A DNA stretch of 36,337 bases from positions 1 through 36,337 of the forward strand of contig JAKAAY010000016.1 in NCBI GenBank assembly GCA_021802055.1, in the 5' to 3' direction. Source of the stretch: Thermoplasmata archaeon. GTDB lineage: Archaea; Thermoplasmatota; Thermoplasmata; Thermoplasmatales; Thermoplasmataceae. The translations under genes and the position numbers were made by a program. Shown piece after piece: positions 1 to 8,327 of this stretch (the first letter of the stretch is position 1; every line of letters starts with the position of its first letter). The notes beneath the pieces were generated by a model. It searched no databases and was not told where the DNA came from. It saw only the letters and a program-made list of their open reading frames with translations.

Positions 1-520
1 CCGATGTACATGACAGGCATTCCGCTTTCGAAACACTGGCATCCAAGACGCACAATGATCAGCAGTACTGCTGGTCCCACATCATATGCGATGCAAAGGA
101 GCTTGAGGATTTCTACGGCGATGAGGGTGGAAGGATAAAGAGATCCCTCCAGGCAGTATTCAAGGAGGCGAAGGGATATCATGGCCATGGCACGAAGGAA
201 GATATTGAAAAATTATACCACAAGCTCGTGTTCTTGCTGGATTCCGATTACGATCATTCGAGATGCAGCAAGTTTGTGAAGAATCTTCTTAAGCGCAGGA
301 AGGAATGGCTGTTCCAGTTCGTCATCAACCCCGATGTCGAACCGACAAACAACAGGGCTGAGAGGGCTCTCAGACCCTCTGTGATATATGGGAAGACATC
401 CGGCGGATCCAGATCAGAGAGAGGTGCTGAAATCTATACGAAACTCTATTCAATATACTATACCTCAAAGCTGAGGAAGAAGAACTTCATAAACGACGTT
501 CCCAAATTGATCAGGAAAGC
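1..520 (+). mobile_element. right-hand part of an IS66-family insertion sequence
   Basis: Only the transposase 3' end is visible. The right boundary is inferred from where transposase similarity stops (about 515-530). No terminal inverted repeat or target duplication can be identified because the left end lies outside the window. Confidence 0.5.
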
Positions 521-629
521 TAAACCAGGCCGACTCCACCTGCCACACAATACTGACCAGTTACGAAAACCGTCAACTGTTATATATGAATCTAATATGC
601 CCTCCATTAGTTGCAAAGTGATCCGATGA
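3..629 (+). CDS. IS66-type transposase, C-terminal part (5' end outside window)
   Basis: The frame is open from the left edge, so the gene is truncated by the window. The translation carries the IS66 DDE transposase C-terminal signature: CWSHIICDAKEL early on, then NNRAERALRPSVIYGKTSGG and RSERGAEIYTKLYS. The glutamate in NNRAERALRP is the likely third catalytic acidic residue. Similarity seems to end near position 515 (SKLRKKNFINDV). The last 35 or so residues look like read-through into host DNA, because they cross the rpsB TATA element at 579-588 and stop at a TGA overlapping the rpsB ATG. Whether the element is complete and active cannot be judged without its 5' half and terminal repeats. 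Confidence 0.85.
   Translation, partial: DVHDRHSAFETLASKTHNDQQYCWSHIICDAKELEDFYGDEGGRIKRSLQAVFKEAKGYHGHGTKEDIEKLYHKLVFLLDSDYDHSRCSKFVKNLLKRRKEWLFQFVINPDVEPTNNRAERALRPSVIYGKTSGGSRSERGAEIYTKLYSIYYTSKLRKKNFINDVPKLIRKAKPGRLHLPHNTDQLRKPSTVIYESNMPSISCKVIR
579..588 (+). promoter_or_regulatory. TATA box for rpsB
   Basis: TTATATATGA lies within the apparent 3' tail of the transposase frame. A start about 25 bases downstream gives a leader of roughly 15-20 nt that contains the GTGAT Shine-Dalgarno-like element at 618-622. Confidence 0.5.
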
Positions 630-1228
630 GCGCAGAAGTTCAGTTGATGTCAGAGGAAGAATACCAGAAATCAGGAATTCACATTGGTACCCAGGTCAAA
701 TCCAAGGATATGGAGAAGTACATCTTCAAGATAAGGAACGACGGGCTTTATATTCTTGATCTCAAGAAGACCAACCAGACTCTGATCACCGCGGGCAAGA
801 TGCTGTCCAGGTTTGAGCCGGGACGCATACTTGTGGTTGCTCAGAGACAGTACGCCTTCAGGCCTGTCAGCAAATTTTCGGAGGTTGTTGAGGCCAGGGG
901 CATCGCAGGAAGGTTCGTGCCCGGGACACTCACAAATCCTCAGCTCAGCACCCATATCGAGGCTGACGTGATAGTTATAACGGACCCGCTTGCAGACACG
1001 CAGGCAATGAATGAGGCCATCAAGATCGGCCTGCCCATAATAGCACTCTGCGATGCGAATAACAAGACAGCGTTCGTGGATGTCGTTGTTCCCACCAACA
1101 ACAAGGGAAGGAGGTCACTTGCGGTGATTTACTGGCTCCTTGCCAGGGAAGTCCTCATTAACCGCGGAACAATAAAGGACCATAGTGAATTCAAGTACTC
1201 CATAGAGGACTTTGAGGCCCAAGTCTGA
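626..1228 (+). CDS. rpsB: 30S ribosomal protein S2
   Basis: This is the archaeal/eukaryotic-type S2 (SA/P40 family), a component of the small ribosomal subunit. Recognisable blocks are GIHIGTQVKSKDMEKYIF near the N-terminus, RFVPGTLTNPQ around residue 95, VIVITDPLADTQAMNEA and the terminal NNKGRRSLAVIYWLLAREVL. Length is 200 residues, normal for archaeal S2. The ATG at 626 is preferred over an in-frame TTG at 611 because AAGTGAT, matching the 16S 3' end, sits four bases before it. The gene directly follows the IS66 transposase frame (ATGA overlap) and is followed after 8 bases by a hydrolase gene, probably cotranscribed. Confidence 0.95.
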   Translation: MSAEVQLMSEEEYQKSGIHIGTQVKSKDMEKYIFKIRNDGLYILDLKKTNQTLITAGKMLSRFEPGRILVVAQRQYAFRPVSKFSEVVEARGIAGRFVPGTLTNPQLSTHIEADVIVITDPLADTQAMNEAIKIGLPIIALCDANNKTAFVDVVVPTNNKGRRSLAVIYWLLAREVLINRGTIKDHSEFKYSIEDFEAQV

Positions 1229-1236
1229 CCACTGAG

Positions 1237-1851
1237 ATGGTGCACGAAGACAGTTTTATTGGACTCGGCGGGACAAAGATCCATTACATTTCCAGCGGGG
1301 AGCCTGTACATGGGACCATACTGCTTCTCCATGGAATGAGTTTTTCCTCGTCAAACTGGGTTGACATAGGAGCCATGGAGAAATTTTCATCGTACGGATA
1401 TCGCGTCGTGGCAGTCGACTATCCGGGATACGGCAGGACAGAGCCATCTATGTCTTATGATCCTGGCAAGGCCCCTGATGCCTACAGCAGCTTTGTCAGC
1501 AACCTCATAGAGGAAATGCAACTTGACAGGGTAATAATCACTGGCCCTTCCATGGGAGGAGGCATCGCCCTGGCTGCAATGACGGCGAACGTGAAGGGCA
1601 TTGTGGCAGGGATCCTCATAGCTCCGGCGTACGGGAATGTGGAGAACCTGCTGAGCCGCGTTGAGGTACCGGTGCTCATCATCTGGGGCAAGGCCGATCC
1701 CGTGATTCCGCTCTCCAGAGGCTGGAAACTCCATGACCTCATCGCAGGCTCAAAACTCGTCACTGTGGAAAACGCTGGCCATGCGGTCTATCTCGACAAA
1801 CCCGAGAGATTTTTCACCATTGTGAGGGATTTCCTTGAAAGCATCAGGTAA
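1237..1851 (+). CDS. alpha/beta-hydrolase fold protein
   Basis: A cytosolic alpha/beta hydrolase of 204 residues. The oxyanion-hole LLHG is at residues 30-33, the nucleophile elbow GPSMGG places Ser105, the acid is Asp154 in WGKADPVIP, and His182 in AGHAVY completes the triad. There is essentially no cap domain, so the protein is short for the family, similar to small serine esterases of the CIB-like kind. Substrate cannot be deduced. It starts 8 bases after rpsB stops and overlaps the next gene by 17 bases, so rpsB, hydrolase and thioesterase probably form one transcript. Confidence 0.85.
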   Translation: MVHEDSFIGLGGTKIHYISSGEPVHGTILLLHGMSFSSSNWVDIGAMEKFSSYGYRVVAVDYPGYGRTEPSMSYDPGKAPDAYSSFVSNLIEEMQLDRVIITGPSMGGGIALAAMTANVKGIVAGILIAPAYGNVENLLSRVEVPVLIIWGKADPVIPLSRGWKLHDLIAGSKLVTVENAGHAVYLDKPERFFTIVRDFLESIR

Positions 1852-2242
1852 TGTTTCCAGAATCAGCCTCCAGGTGAGATACCGGGACCTTGACAGCCTG
1901 GGGCATGTTAACAATGCAGTATATCTCTCGTATTTTGAAATGGGCAGGATAAATTTCTTCATGGACATGGAGCTGGACTTCAACCCGGAATCCGTGAATT
2001 TCGTGCTTGCCCACGTATCCATAGATTTCAGGAAATCAATAACGCTTTTCGACAGTATCATGCAGGAAACCTGGATCCAGAAGACAGGCAGGACAAGCGT
2101 GACATTCAGGCACAGGATAGTATCGTCAGCAGACGGCAGCGAGTTCTGCACTGGAGAGACCATAGCAGTCTGGCTTGGACCTGATGGAAAGAAAGCGGAA
2201 TTGCCGGAGGTATTCCGGAAACTTTCTCACGAGGTTTCCTGA
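1835..2242 (+). CDS. 4-hydroxybenzoyl-CoA thioesterase-like hotdog protein
   Basis: A single hotdog-fold acyl-CoA thioesterase, 135 residues. The signature VRYRDLDSLGHVNNAVYL at residues 14-31 contains the catalytic-site Asp and the HVNNA turn typical of the 4HBT/YbgC group, followed by YFEMGRINFF. It presumably hydrolyses an acyl-CoA; the acyl chain is unknown. Start is the TTG at 1835, overlapping the hydrolase end. The nearby ATG at 1851 is in another frame, and a later start would cut into the first strand. Its 3' end overlaps the convergent endA gene by 16 bases. Confidence 0.85.
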   Translation: MKASGNVSRISLQVRYRDLDSLGHVNNAVYLSYFEMGRINFFMDMELDFNPESVNFVLAHVSIDFRKSITLFDSIMQETWIQKTGRTSVTFRHRIVSSADGSEFCTGETIAVWLGPDGKKAELPEVFRKLSHEVS

Positions 2243-3186
2243 GATACTTTTCCGGAAAAGTCCCTGACCCTTTCAACCTGTATGTAACGCAGGGCATTTT
2301 CCACAATGCCTGCAAATACCATCTTTTTCCTCACTGCATGGGCAACCCTGACCGCCCTGCTTATCTTGAACCATTCATCGGTGTCGAACACGGAAAGGAG
2401 CATCTCCGCGTGGTCTTCTATGCTCCTGGAATAGACGCGGAAGTTGGAACCGTACTTGAATCCGGTCTTAACAATGCACCCCCTGGAAACCATGTCAGCG
2501 AAAACCCTGTCCAAAAGCTCTTCCTTTGCCATACTGCCTGCACCCATGCCCCGGCTGCCCGGAACCAGCGCAGCCAGTGCCCTCATCTCTGTGGCATTGA
2601 GCACCCTGGCGTCGCCCATCTCTTCTCCGAACCAGTCAGGCAGTGAGGTTGAGGGCACAACATAACGGTCTCCCGCCTTCCTGCATTCCAATGATTCGGG
2701 CCAGCTGTCCTTTCTCTGCCCTGAAGGTTCTGTCCTCGTAACCTCGTATATGGTCATGTCATCCTGCTCATCCACCACGGCATAGATGCATGGTGCCCTG
2801 CGGTATATCTCCACAAAACTGTCGGCCATCGACTCCATGCGCACCATAAGGGGTCCTCTGCTGGTATTCTCCCCTCTTCGCCTGAAGTACATGGCGTCCG
2901 GTTCCACGTTGACCTGGAAACCTGAAGCCTTGAGATGCTCGAATACCCTGTACCTGTAAAGAAATTCATCCTCCCCAAGAAGCACCGGGAGCAGGGCATA
3001 CATCCCGTCAAGATCTCTGTTCTCCGGGCCTATTTTCTGCCTGCTGAAGAGGTAAAGTGCCTCAAGCGGCTTCAGGATGAGCTTATCACCGGAGACTTTT
3101 CCCACCGAATACTTTCCATGGAGATGGGTGGGCGATTTGCCGCCCTTAATGTTGAATGCAATCCCGCCGCAGACTGCCTTATGCAT
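2227..3186 (-). CDS. endA: tRNA-splicing endonuclease (tandem-repeat, homodimer type)
   Basis: Cleaves pre-tRNA introns at the bulge-helix-bulge. At about 319 residues it is the duplicated, homodimeric kind known from Thermoplasma and Archaeoglobus. The N-terminal repeat is degenerate (YRYRVFEHLKASGF). The C-terminal repeat is catalytic: Tyr252 in FRVY, His259 in IEDHAEM and a lysine at 287/288 in AVRKKMVFA, all in the classical order and followed by FAGI. The ATG at 3186 is chosen over one at 3216 because an AAGGA-like site precedes it and it reduces the overlap with the upstream GTPase gene to 8 bases. The two genes are therefore translationally coupled. Confidence 0.92.
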   Translation of the reverse strand: MHKAVCGGIAFNIKGGKSPTHLHGKYSVGKVSGDKLILKPLEALYLFSRQKIGPENRDLDGMYALLPVLLGEDEFLYRYRVFEHLKASGFQVNVEPDAMYFRRRGENTSRGPLMVRMESMADSFVEIYRRAPCIYAVVDEQDDMTIYEVTRTEPSGQRKDSWPESLECRKAGDRYVVPSTSLPDWFGEEMGDARVLNATEMRALAALVPGSRGMGAGSMAKEELLDRVFADMVSRGCIVKTGFKYGSNFRVYSRSIEDHAEMLLSVFDTDEWFKISRAVRVAHAVRKKMVFAGIVENALRYIQVERVRDFSGKVSQETS

Positions 3187-3709
3187 TTTTTTCCTTCTTG
3201 CCGAGGAATCTTTCAATGAGGTTGGATGTAAGTGAATTGATCAGATCACCGACGCCTTCTCCGGTTCTTGAACTCGCGAGAAAATATTTTATGCCATCTC
3301 TCCCGCTGATGCGATCCAGTTCATCGGTCCAGTATGCTGCTTCGTATTTTCTGTCCAGTTTGGTGGCGACCAGATAGGTGAGAGATTTGGAGTTGAATTT
3401 TCTCAGGTTCTTGAAGGTGGATTCAGCTGACGTGAGGCTTGCAAAATCCGTGAGGTCACACACCACGATGATCGCGTTTGAGCCCATGATGAGCTTTTCA
3501 TTGTTCTTGCCTTCATCGAGCTCAAGAAAGAGGAGGTCCGCTATCACCTTCTTGCCGTCTCTCAGGAAGCTGAGGGTCTTTTTCTGGATGCTGCGGGGCT
3601 GGGCCGCACTTCCATCGGAGTCATAAATCATCCTGGATATGATTGAGCTTTTTCCCGCTCCCAGTGCACCTAGAACGCTTATCTTCCAGGTGACCCTTGT
3701 AACTTCCAT
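3179..3709 (-). CDS. small Ras/Rab-like GTPase
   Basis: A 176-residue P-loop GTPase. The G1 loop is GALGAGKSS at 14-22, a G3-like ELDEG follows strand 3, G4 is TKLD in VATKLDRKY, and a G5-like LASSRTGEG occurs near residue 146. G4 has Thr in place of the usual Asn, as in several archaeal and Rab/Arf-like GTPases. No membrane anchor is visible. It probably heads a two-gene operon with endA, which begins inside its last codons. A TATA-like TTTTATAATT lies upstream around 3728-3737. Its physiological partner is unknown; family membership is clear, role is not. Confidence 0.8.
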   Translation of the reverse strand: MEVTRVTWKISVLGALGAGKSSIISRMIYDSDGSAAQPRSIQKKTLSFLRDGKKVIADLLFLELDEGKNNEKLIMGSNAIIVVCDLTDFASLTSAESTFKNLRKFNSKSLTYLVATKLDRKYEAAYWTDELDRISGRDGIKYFLASSRTGEGVGDLINSLTSNLIERFLGKKEKNA

Positions 3710-3846
3710 CGTAGTCGCATCTTACGAATTATAAAATAGTTTCTCATTGGAATGCCGGGCCAAGATGTGGAATCCGGGCTACATTGCAGCCACATCACTG
3801 ATCTTTTCTGGGGCAGGTTTATAATGCCTCTAAGCCTCTCTTGTCC

Positions 3847-5064
3847 ATGGAATTCAAGTTCTCACACATCATGGATAACGTCAGGCCATCCGAAATAAGG
3901 GAACTCCTCAAATATGCTTCACAGCCTGGAATGATCTCCCTTGGAGGAGGCATGCCCAACCCCAGCAGCTTTGCTGTTGATGAGATACGGGAAATCTCGG
4001 ATTATGTCCTGGAGAATTATGGTCCACTCGCTCTCCAGTATGGAAACACAGGTGGATACGATGAGTTGAGGAAGCAGCTCGCCATATTCCTTGGCGAGAT
4101 GGAGGGCATCAGGACCCAGGCGGGTAACATCATCGTTACCACCGGCTCCCAGCAGGCACTTTACTCTGTGGGAAAGATACTGGTAAACCAGGATGAGTTT
4201 GTCATAACTGAGTCTCCCACCTACATAGGCGCGATCTCTGCCTTCCGGGCATGCGGCATCAGGATGGAGGGGATAGCCATGGACGAGCAGGGCATGAGGA
4301 CAGACCTGCTTCAGGTCTCACTGGAGAAACACAGAACCGAGGGTAAAATGCCCAGGTTCATCTACGTGATACCAAACTTCCAGAATCCTTCAGGTTACAC
4401 GCTGAGCATGGAGCGGAGGAAACACCTCATTGATCTGTCCGCTGACTTCAATGTGCCCATAGTGGAGGATAACCCTTACGGGCATGTCAGGTTCTCCGGC
4501 AATCACCTGCCCAATCTCAAGAGCATGACGAATGACAACCGCGTGATTTACCTCGGTACTTTTTCCAAGATCATGTCGCCCGGGCTGAGGATAGGATTCG
4601 TGAGTGCAGACGAGAGTGTTGTGGGCAAAATCAACCTGCTCAAGCAGGGACTGGAGCTTTCCGGGAGCACCCTTACGGAATTCATAGCTGCCGAGTACCT
4701 GAAGCGCGGGATCATGAAGAGGAAGATTCCCGAGGTTGCCAGGATGTACGGGAGAAAGCGTGACATCATGCTTAAGGCCCTTGAAGACAGCTTCCCAGAG
4801 TGGGCTTCCTGGTCTAAGCCTGAGGGGGGGATGTTTGTTTGGGCAACACTCGGTGGCAGGATAAACACATCGAAGATGATAGCCAGAGCCATCGAGAACA
4901 AGGTCACCTATATCAGTGGAGCTTCCTTCTATCCGGAAGAAATAAAGTACGACGGTATGAGGCTCAATTTCACGTTCCCGTCCGATGATGACATTCCGGT
5001 GGCCATCAAGAGGCTGGCCTCAGTAATCGATATGGAGGTAAAAGCCATTGAGGTAAGCAGGTAA
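3847..5064 (+). CDS. PLP-dependent aminotransferase (class I/II, LysN/2-aminoadipate-like)
   Basis: Fold-type I aminotransferase, 405 residues. MISLGGGMPNPSSF and LQYGNTGGYDELR are typical of the LysN/kynurenine/aromatic aminotransferase subgroup. The PLP lysine is Lys241 in GTFSKIMSPGLRIGF, NFQNPSGYT provides the phosphate/PLP ring contacts, and the C-terminal GMRLNFTF Arg should bind the substrate carboxylate. Amino-donor specificity (2-aminoadipate, aromatic or branched) cannot be read from sequence. TTTATAAT at 3818-3825 is 25 bases before the ATG at 3847, so a leaderless mRNA is likely. An upstream in-frame TTG at 3841 is rejected. Confidence 0.9.
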   Translation: MEFKFSHIMDNVRPSEIRELLKYASQPGMISLGGGMPNPSSFAVDEIREISDYVLENYGPLALQYGNTGGYDELRKQLAIFLGEMEGIRTQAGNIIVTTGSQQALYSVGKILVNQDEFVITESPTYIGAISAFRACGIRMEGIAMDEQGMRTDLLQVSLEKHRTEGKMPRFIYVIPNFQNPSGYTLSMERRKHLIDLSADFNVPIVEDNPYGHVRFSGNHLPNLKSMTNDNRVIYLGTFSKIMSPGLRIGFVSADESVVGKINLLKQGLELSGSTLTEFIAAEYLKRGIMKRKIPEVARMYGRKRDIMLKALEDSFPEWASWSKPEGGMFVWATLGGRINTSKMIARAIENKVTYISGASFYPEEIKYDGMRLNFTFPSDDDIPVAIKRLASVIDMEVKAIEVSR

Positions 5065-5099
5065 CCCGCACCAGGAACACTGCATAAGTAAGGATTCAG

Positions 5100-6065
5100 A
5101 TGTCGACAGTAGTTGGAGGCACATTCGCCATTCTTCATGACGGTCACAGGAAACTACTTGAGGCGGCCGTCGGAACAGGGGATCATGTCATAGTAGGTCT
5201 GACCACCGATCAATATCTGGAGAAATACAAGATCTATGACAGGATTCGGTATGAGAAGCGGCTCTCTGCACTCAGGGAATTCATGTCATCCATCACAGAC
5301 AACTACGAAGTTAAGCCTCTCGACAGCACTTTTGGAAGTTCGGCTGTCTCAGCCGAATACAGGACCATTGTGGTTTCTCCCGAAACCTATCCCACAGCAT
5401 TGAAGATCAACGAGGAAAGGGGAGAAAGGGGACTCAATGAGCTCAGGATAATCAGGGTTCCGTATGTGATCGCAGAGGATCTTTTCCCTGTGAGTTCGAC
5501 GAGGATAATCGACGGGCAGATAGACGCCCATGGGCACAGGCTCAGGGAGATCGCGGTCTATGTCTGCACCGATAACAGGCTTAAGGTTTCTGCCGTGGAG
5601 GAGTTTCTATCCGGCATATTCAGCAACGTTAAGATTCAGTCCGACGGTTGTGACGGGCTGCCGGGAGATCAACCCTTCGGTTTTGAGACGTTTGAGTGGG
5701 CCTCCATGAGATCCAGGCGCCACGGAGGCGATTTTGACTACTCCATCGGCATCGAATCCGGACTGTTCATGGACCCTGCCAGCGACCGTTACCTGGATTT
5801 CCATGTGTGCTCTGTGCGTGACCGATTCGGCAAGATTACCGTTGGAGCAAGCAGCGGATTCCAGGTACCCGACAGCATTGTTGAAACCGTGAAAAATGGG
5901 ATGAACATGTCGGAGGCTTTCGGGAGGTTGTATGGAGAATCCGGCATCGGTGGAAAGGAGGGCATAGTGGGGAAGATCACCAAAAACAGGCTTACGAGGA
6001 GAGACCTCATATCTGAATCTGTAAGGAATGCGTTCATGCCGAGGCTGAATCCGGAATACTACTGA
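5100..6065 (+). CDS. coaD: fusion: phosphopantetheine adenylyltransferase + DUF84/YjjX-type inosine/xanthosine triphosphatase
   Basis: Two enzymes in one 321-residue chain. Residues 1-150 form an archaeal/eukaryotic-type CoaD nucleotidyltransferase: GGTFAILHDGH at 6-16 and SSTRIIDG at 132-139 (the ISSTRI-like ATP site). It should convert 4'-phosphopantetheine and ATP to dephospho-CoA. Residues 151-321 match the DUF84 non-canonical NTP phosphatase: CTDNRLKVSAVEEF, QPFGFETFEWASMRSR, YSIGIESGLF, and a C-terminal GKEGIVGKITKNRLTRRDL. That domain is expected to remove ITP/XTP. No linker stop or frameshift separates the halves. The gene follows the aminotransferase by 35 bases. Confidence 0.85.
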   Translation: MSTVVGGTFAILHDGHRKLLEAAVGTGDHVIVGLTTDQYLEKYKIYDRIRYEKRLSALREFMSSITDNYEVKPLDSTFGSSAVSAEYRTIVVSPETYPTALKINEERGERGLNELRIIRVPYVIAEDLFPVSSTRIIDGQIDAHGHRLREIAVYVCTDNRLKVSAVEEFLSGIFSNVKIQSDGCDGLPGDQPFGFETFEWASMRSRRHGGDFDYSIGIESGLFMDPASDRYLDFHVCSVRDRFGKITVGASSGFQVPDSIVETVKNGMNMSEAFGRLYGESGIGGKEGIVGKITKNRLTRRDLISESVRNAFMPRLNPEYY

Positions 6066-6106
6066 ATCTTCATTCCGGATTCACCAGAATCTGCCGAAGA
6101 CATTTA

Positions 6107-7645
6107 TCACGGTTGCCCGGTTGAACTGTTGTCTTCCCGCCTCCTCATGATTAGGAACGGGATCACCAGGACTATCGTGACCCACACAGATACCAGCAGT
6201 GAAATGGTTTCAAGGCCTATCCCGTAAGCTGAAGGCTGAAAAGTGTAAGGATAGCCAAAGAAGAGATTCCCCGTCAGAGACATTCCATAGAGCCATTCCA
6301 TTGAGAGCGGGTAAAACAGATCTGAGGTCACCACCAACCCTGCCACTCTGGATCCGCTATTGAACCACAGGAAACCGTTGCTGTTCACTAAAGCGAAATA
6401 ATAACAGAGAGCGTAGACAGGAGCAAATATCCCCCAGTAACTGCCCCTGCCTGTAACTTTTTTCCCCTTGAATAGGCGGGAATTGCGGATTCCGGACGTA
6501 TTGAGAAGCGATACAATTGCAGCCGCAAGGAAGCAGATGGCACTCATTGACAGGAAGTATCCAAGAAATGCGGCGAACGAAGGTGCCGTGGCATAGGCCT
6601 CCATCGAATACCCATAAGACACTGCCTGTGAGATGACAACGAGCGGCAATGAGGCTGCAAATGCCACTCCTGTAACCATGAGAAATTTCCATGAATTGCG
6701 ACCCCCTGACGGAAATTTGATTCCATTGAGAAGTCTCCGCTGGAACCTGTGTTCCTCTCCAGGGAGGCCGGACGCAAGTATCAATGCCAGAACCATGGGC
6801 CAGAATATAATCAGCGTTGAGCTGACCCCTTCGATGAAATTGACTGAAAACGCCGATTCCACAGCATGAGTATATAAGGGGCCGAAAATAGATCCACCGT
6901 ACCTATGACCATTGCTGCTGACATTTACGGCGTAGAAACAGGGTTTGGCATAAATCTGAAGTGGCGTGGGGACATTGGCCTCGTTGGCAAAGGTGATGTT
7001 TGCCAGGAATTTGCTTCCGGCGTGGTATCCCTGGTCCACGGCATCAAAGGCACCATAGGAGGTTGGTGAAACAGCGTAACTGACAGTAAGATTACGGGAG
7101 CCTGATCCCGGGATCTCCCAGAGGTGAAGCGAATAAAGTGAGTGGTCGGCGCCGTCAACCACCGGCGTCACAGTGACAATATCACTGATGGGAGGAAAAT
7201 AAATGTTCCCTGATGCATTGGGAAGCATCTGGAATATGACTGATGTGGTGCTATATGATCTTCCATCAAGAGAGGCTCTCTCTTGAAGCGAGAATATCTG
7301 CCCCTGGAAAAGTCCGGGAACATCATAATGCAGGTATCCGGATGCGTTTGTGACCCCTGCATTGCCTGTGCTCAGCAGGTCCCAGGACTGGCCGCTGAAA
7401 TATGAGAGGGAATATGAGACGGGTGCATCAGCAGCTCCGACTCCGGTCTGATTGATTATCTGGGTATAAGCTGAGACTTCTGTTCCATTGACTCCAGTGA
7501 GAAGAATAACGGAATAATTCGGTACACTCCCATAGGTGACTTGTGGCTCACCCAGCGGTGAGGCTACCGCCATCAAGGATGCAACAACGAGCCATATCAT
7601 GACAACCACGGCGAACAGCCTGGATTTCAACACCGAGGTCAGCAT
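6107..7645 (-). CDS. membrane protein with large exported N-terminal domain
   Basis: About 512 residues when started at the ATG at 7645. This start puts the positive segment LKSR directly before the hydrophobic stretch FAVVVMIWLVVASLMAVA, a signal anchor. An ATG at 7747 would add 34 residues without improving topology. The extracytoplasmic region to about residue 275 is rich in Ser, Tyr and Asn and resembles Ig-like or carboxypeptidase-regulatory-like segments (NASGYLHYDVPGLFQGQ). About five transmembrane helices follow, for example STLIIFWPMVLALILASGL and LLVSVWVTIVLVIPFLIM, with a short charged C-terminus. No enzymatic motif is recognised. Convergent with coaD and divergent from the DUF59 gene. 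Confidence 0.65.
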   Translation of the reverse strand: MLTSVLKSRLFAVVVMIWLVVASLMAVASPLGEPQVTYGSVPNYSVILLTGVNGTEVSAYTQIINQTGVGAADAPVSYSLSYFSGQSWDLLSTGNAGVTNASGYLHYDVPGLFQGQIFSLQERASLDGRSYSTTSVIFQMLPNASGNIYFPPISDIVTVTPVVDGADHSLYSLHLWEIPGSGSRNLTVSYAVSPTSYGAFDAVDQGYHAGSKFLANITFANEANVPTPLQIYAKPCFYAVNVSSNGHRYGGSIFGPLYTHAVESAFSVNFIEGVSSTLIIFWPMVLALILASGLPGEEHRFQRRLLNGIKFPSGGRNSWKFLMVTGVAFAASLPLVVISQAVSYGYSMEAYATAPSFAAFLGYFLSMSAICFLAAAIVSLLNTSGIRNSRLFKGKKVTGRGSYWGIFAPVYALCYYFALVNSNGFLWFNSGSRVAGLVVTSDLFYPLSMEWLYGMSLTGNLFFGYPYTFQPSAYGIGLETISLLVSVWVTIVLVIPFLIMRRREDNSSTGQP

Positions 7646-7766
7646 CGACAATTTTTTCCTGCTGGTTGTATCGGGTACTTTGTCATAATGATTTCTTTTA
7701 TGCGTATTAGAGCCGATAAAACAGACACTGCCAATGATTAAATACACCTGTTACTTCATAAATTCA

Positions 7767-8066
7767 ATGGTAACTAAAGAAGAGGTTCTTGAGGCCATGA
7801 AGGAGGTATCGGATCCGGAAATCGGGATGGACGTGGTAAACCTTGGCCTCATCTATGAAGTTCAGATCAGTGGTGACAGGGTCTACATCAAGATGACTAT
7901 GACTGCCCCCACCTGCCCTGTTACTCCCTGGATTCTCTCTGAGGCCCAGAGAGTTGTGGAAAACCTGAGCGGAGTGGAGGCCGCAGACGTGGAACTGGTG
8001 TGGGATCCCCCATGGAACCCGTCGCTTATGACAGATGAGGCCAAGGAAGCCCTGAATATGTTTTGA
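7767..8066 (+). CDS. DUF59/MIP18-family Fe-S assembly factor (SufT/PaaD-like)
   Basis: A 99-residue single-domain MIP18/DUF59 protein. SDPEIGMDVVNLGLIYEV near the N-terminus and MTAPTCPVTPWI around residue 50 are the family hallmarks; the Cys in the latter is the conserved reactive residue. The C-terminus WDPPWNPSLMTDEAKEALN is also typical. Such proteins help mature Fe-S proteins and fit the complete suf operon at 18509-23768, although it is not part of it. TTAAATA at 7738-7744 lies 26 bases before the ATG at 7767, supporting a leaderless start and arguing against the in-frame ATG at 7734. Confidence 0.9.
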   Translation: MVTKEEVLEAMKEVSDPEIGMDVVNLGLIYEVQISGDRVYIKMTMTAPTCPVTPWILSEAQRVVENLSGVEAADVELVWDPPWNPSLMTDEAKEALNMF

Positions 8067-8327
8067 GACACACCTGGCTTCTTCCGCCACCTGATCTTTA
8101 AGCCACTCCTGAAATGCACCTATCCGTTGTACAGTTTTTCGTACCAGAGCAAGTCGTGACAGGCCGTGCAACAATGCGTGCATGCTATGCGGCCGCTTGC
8201 AGGAGAATCTGTAACCACTTAGTTCCGACAGGTATATTGCACATCTGGAACTGAACATCCACTCCCTGAGCGGTGAGTGGGTACATGACAGAATGGCGCC
8301 ACCAGCAAAAGTACTGCGCAGGATCAG
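8067..8327. other. convergent intergenic region, nothing recognised
   Basis: 261 bases between two convergent genes. No tRNA-like structure, no small frame with a promoter and no repeat was found. Minus-strand frames crossing this region run into the DUF59 gene and look like shadows. Confidence 0.4.

Noticed and set aside
7764-8258. 164-codon minus-strand frame
   Set aside because: Opposite the DUF59 gene and beyond; Cys/His-rich random composition and no promoter.
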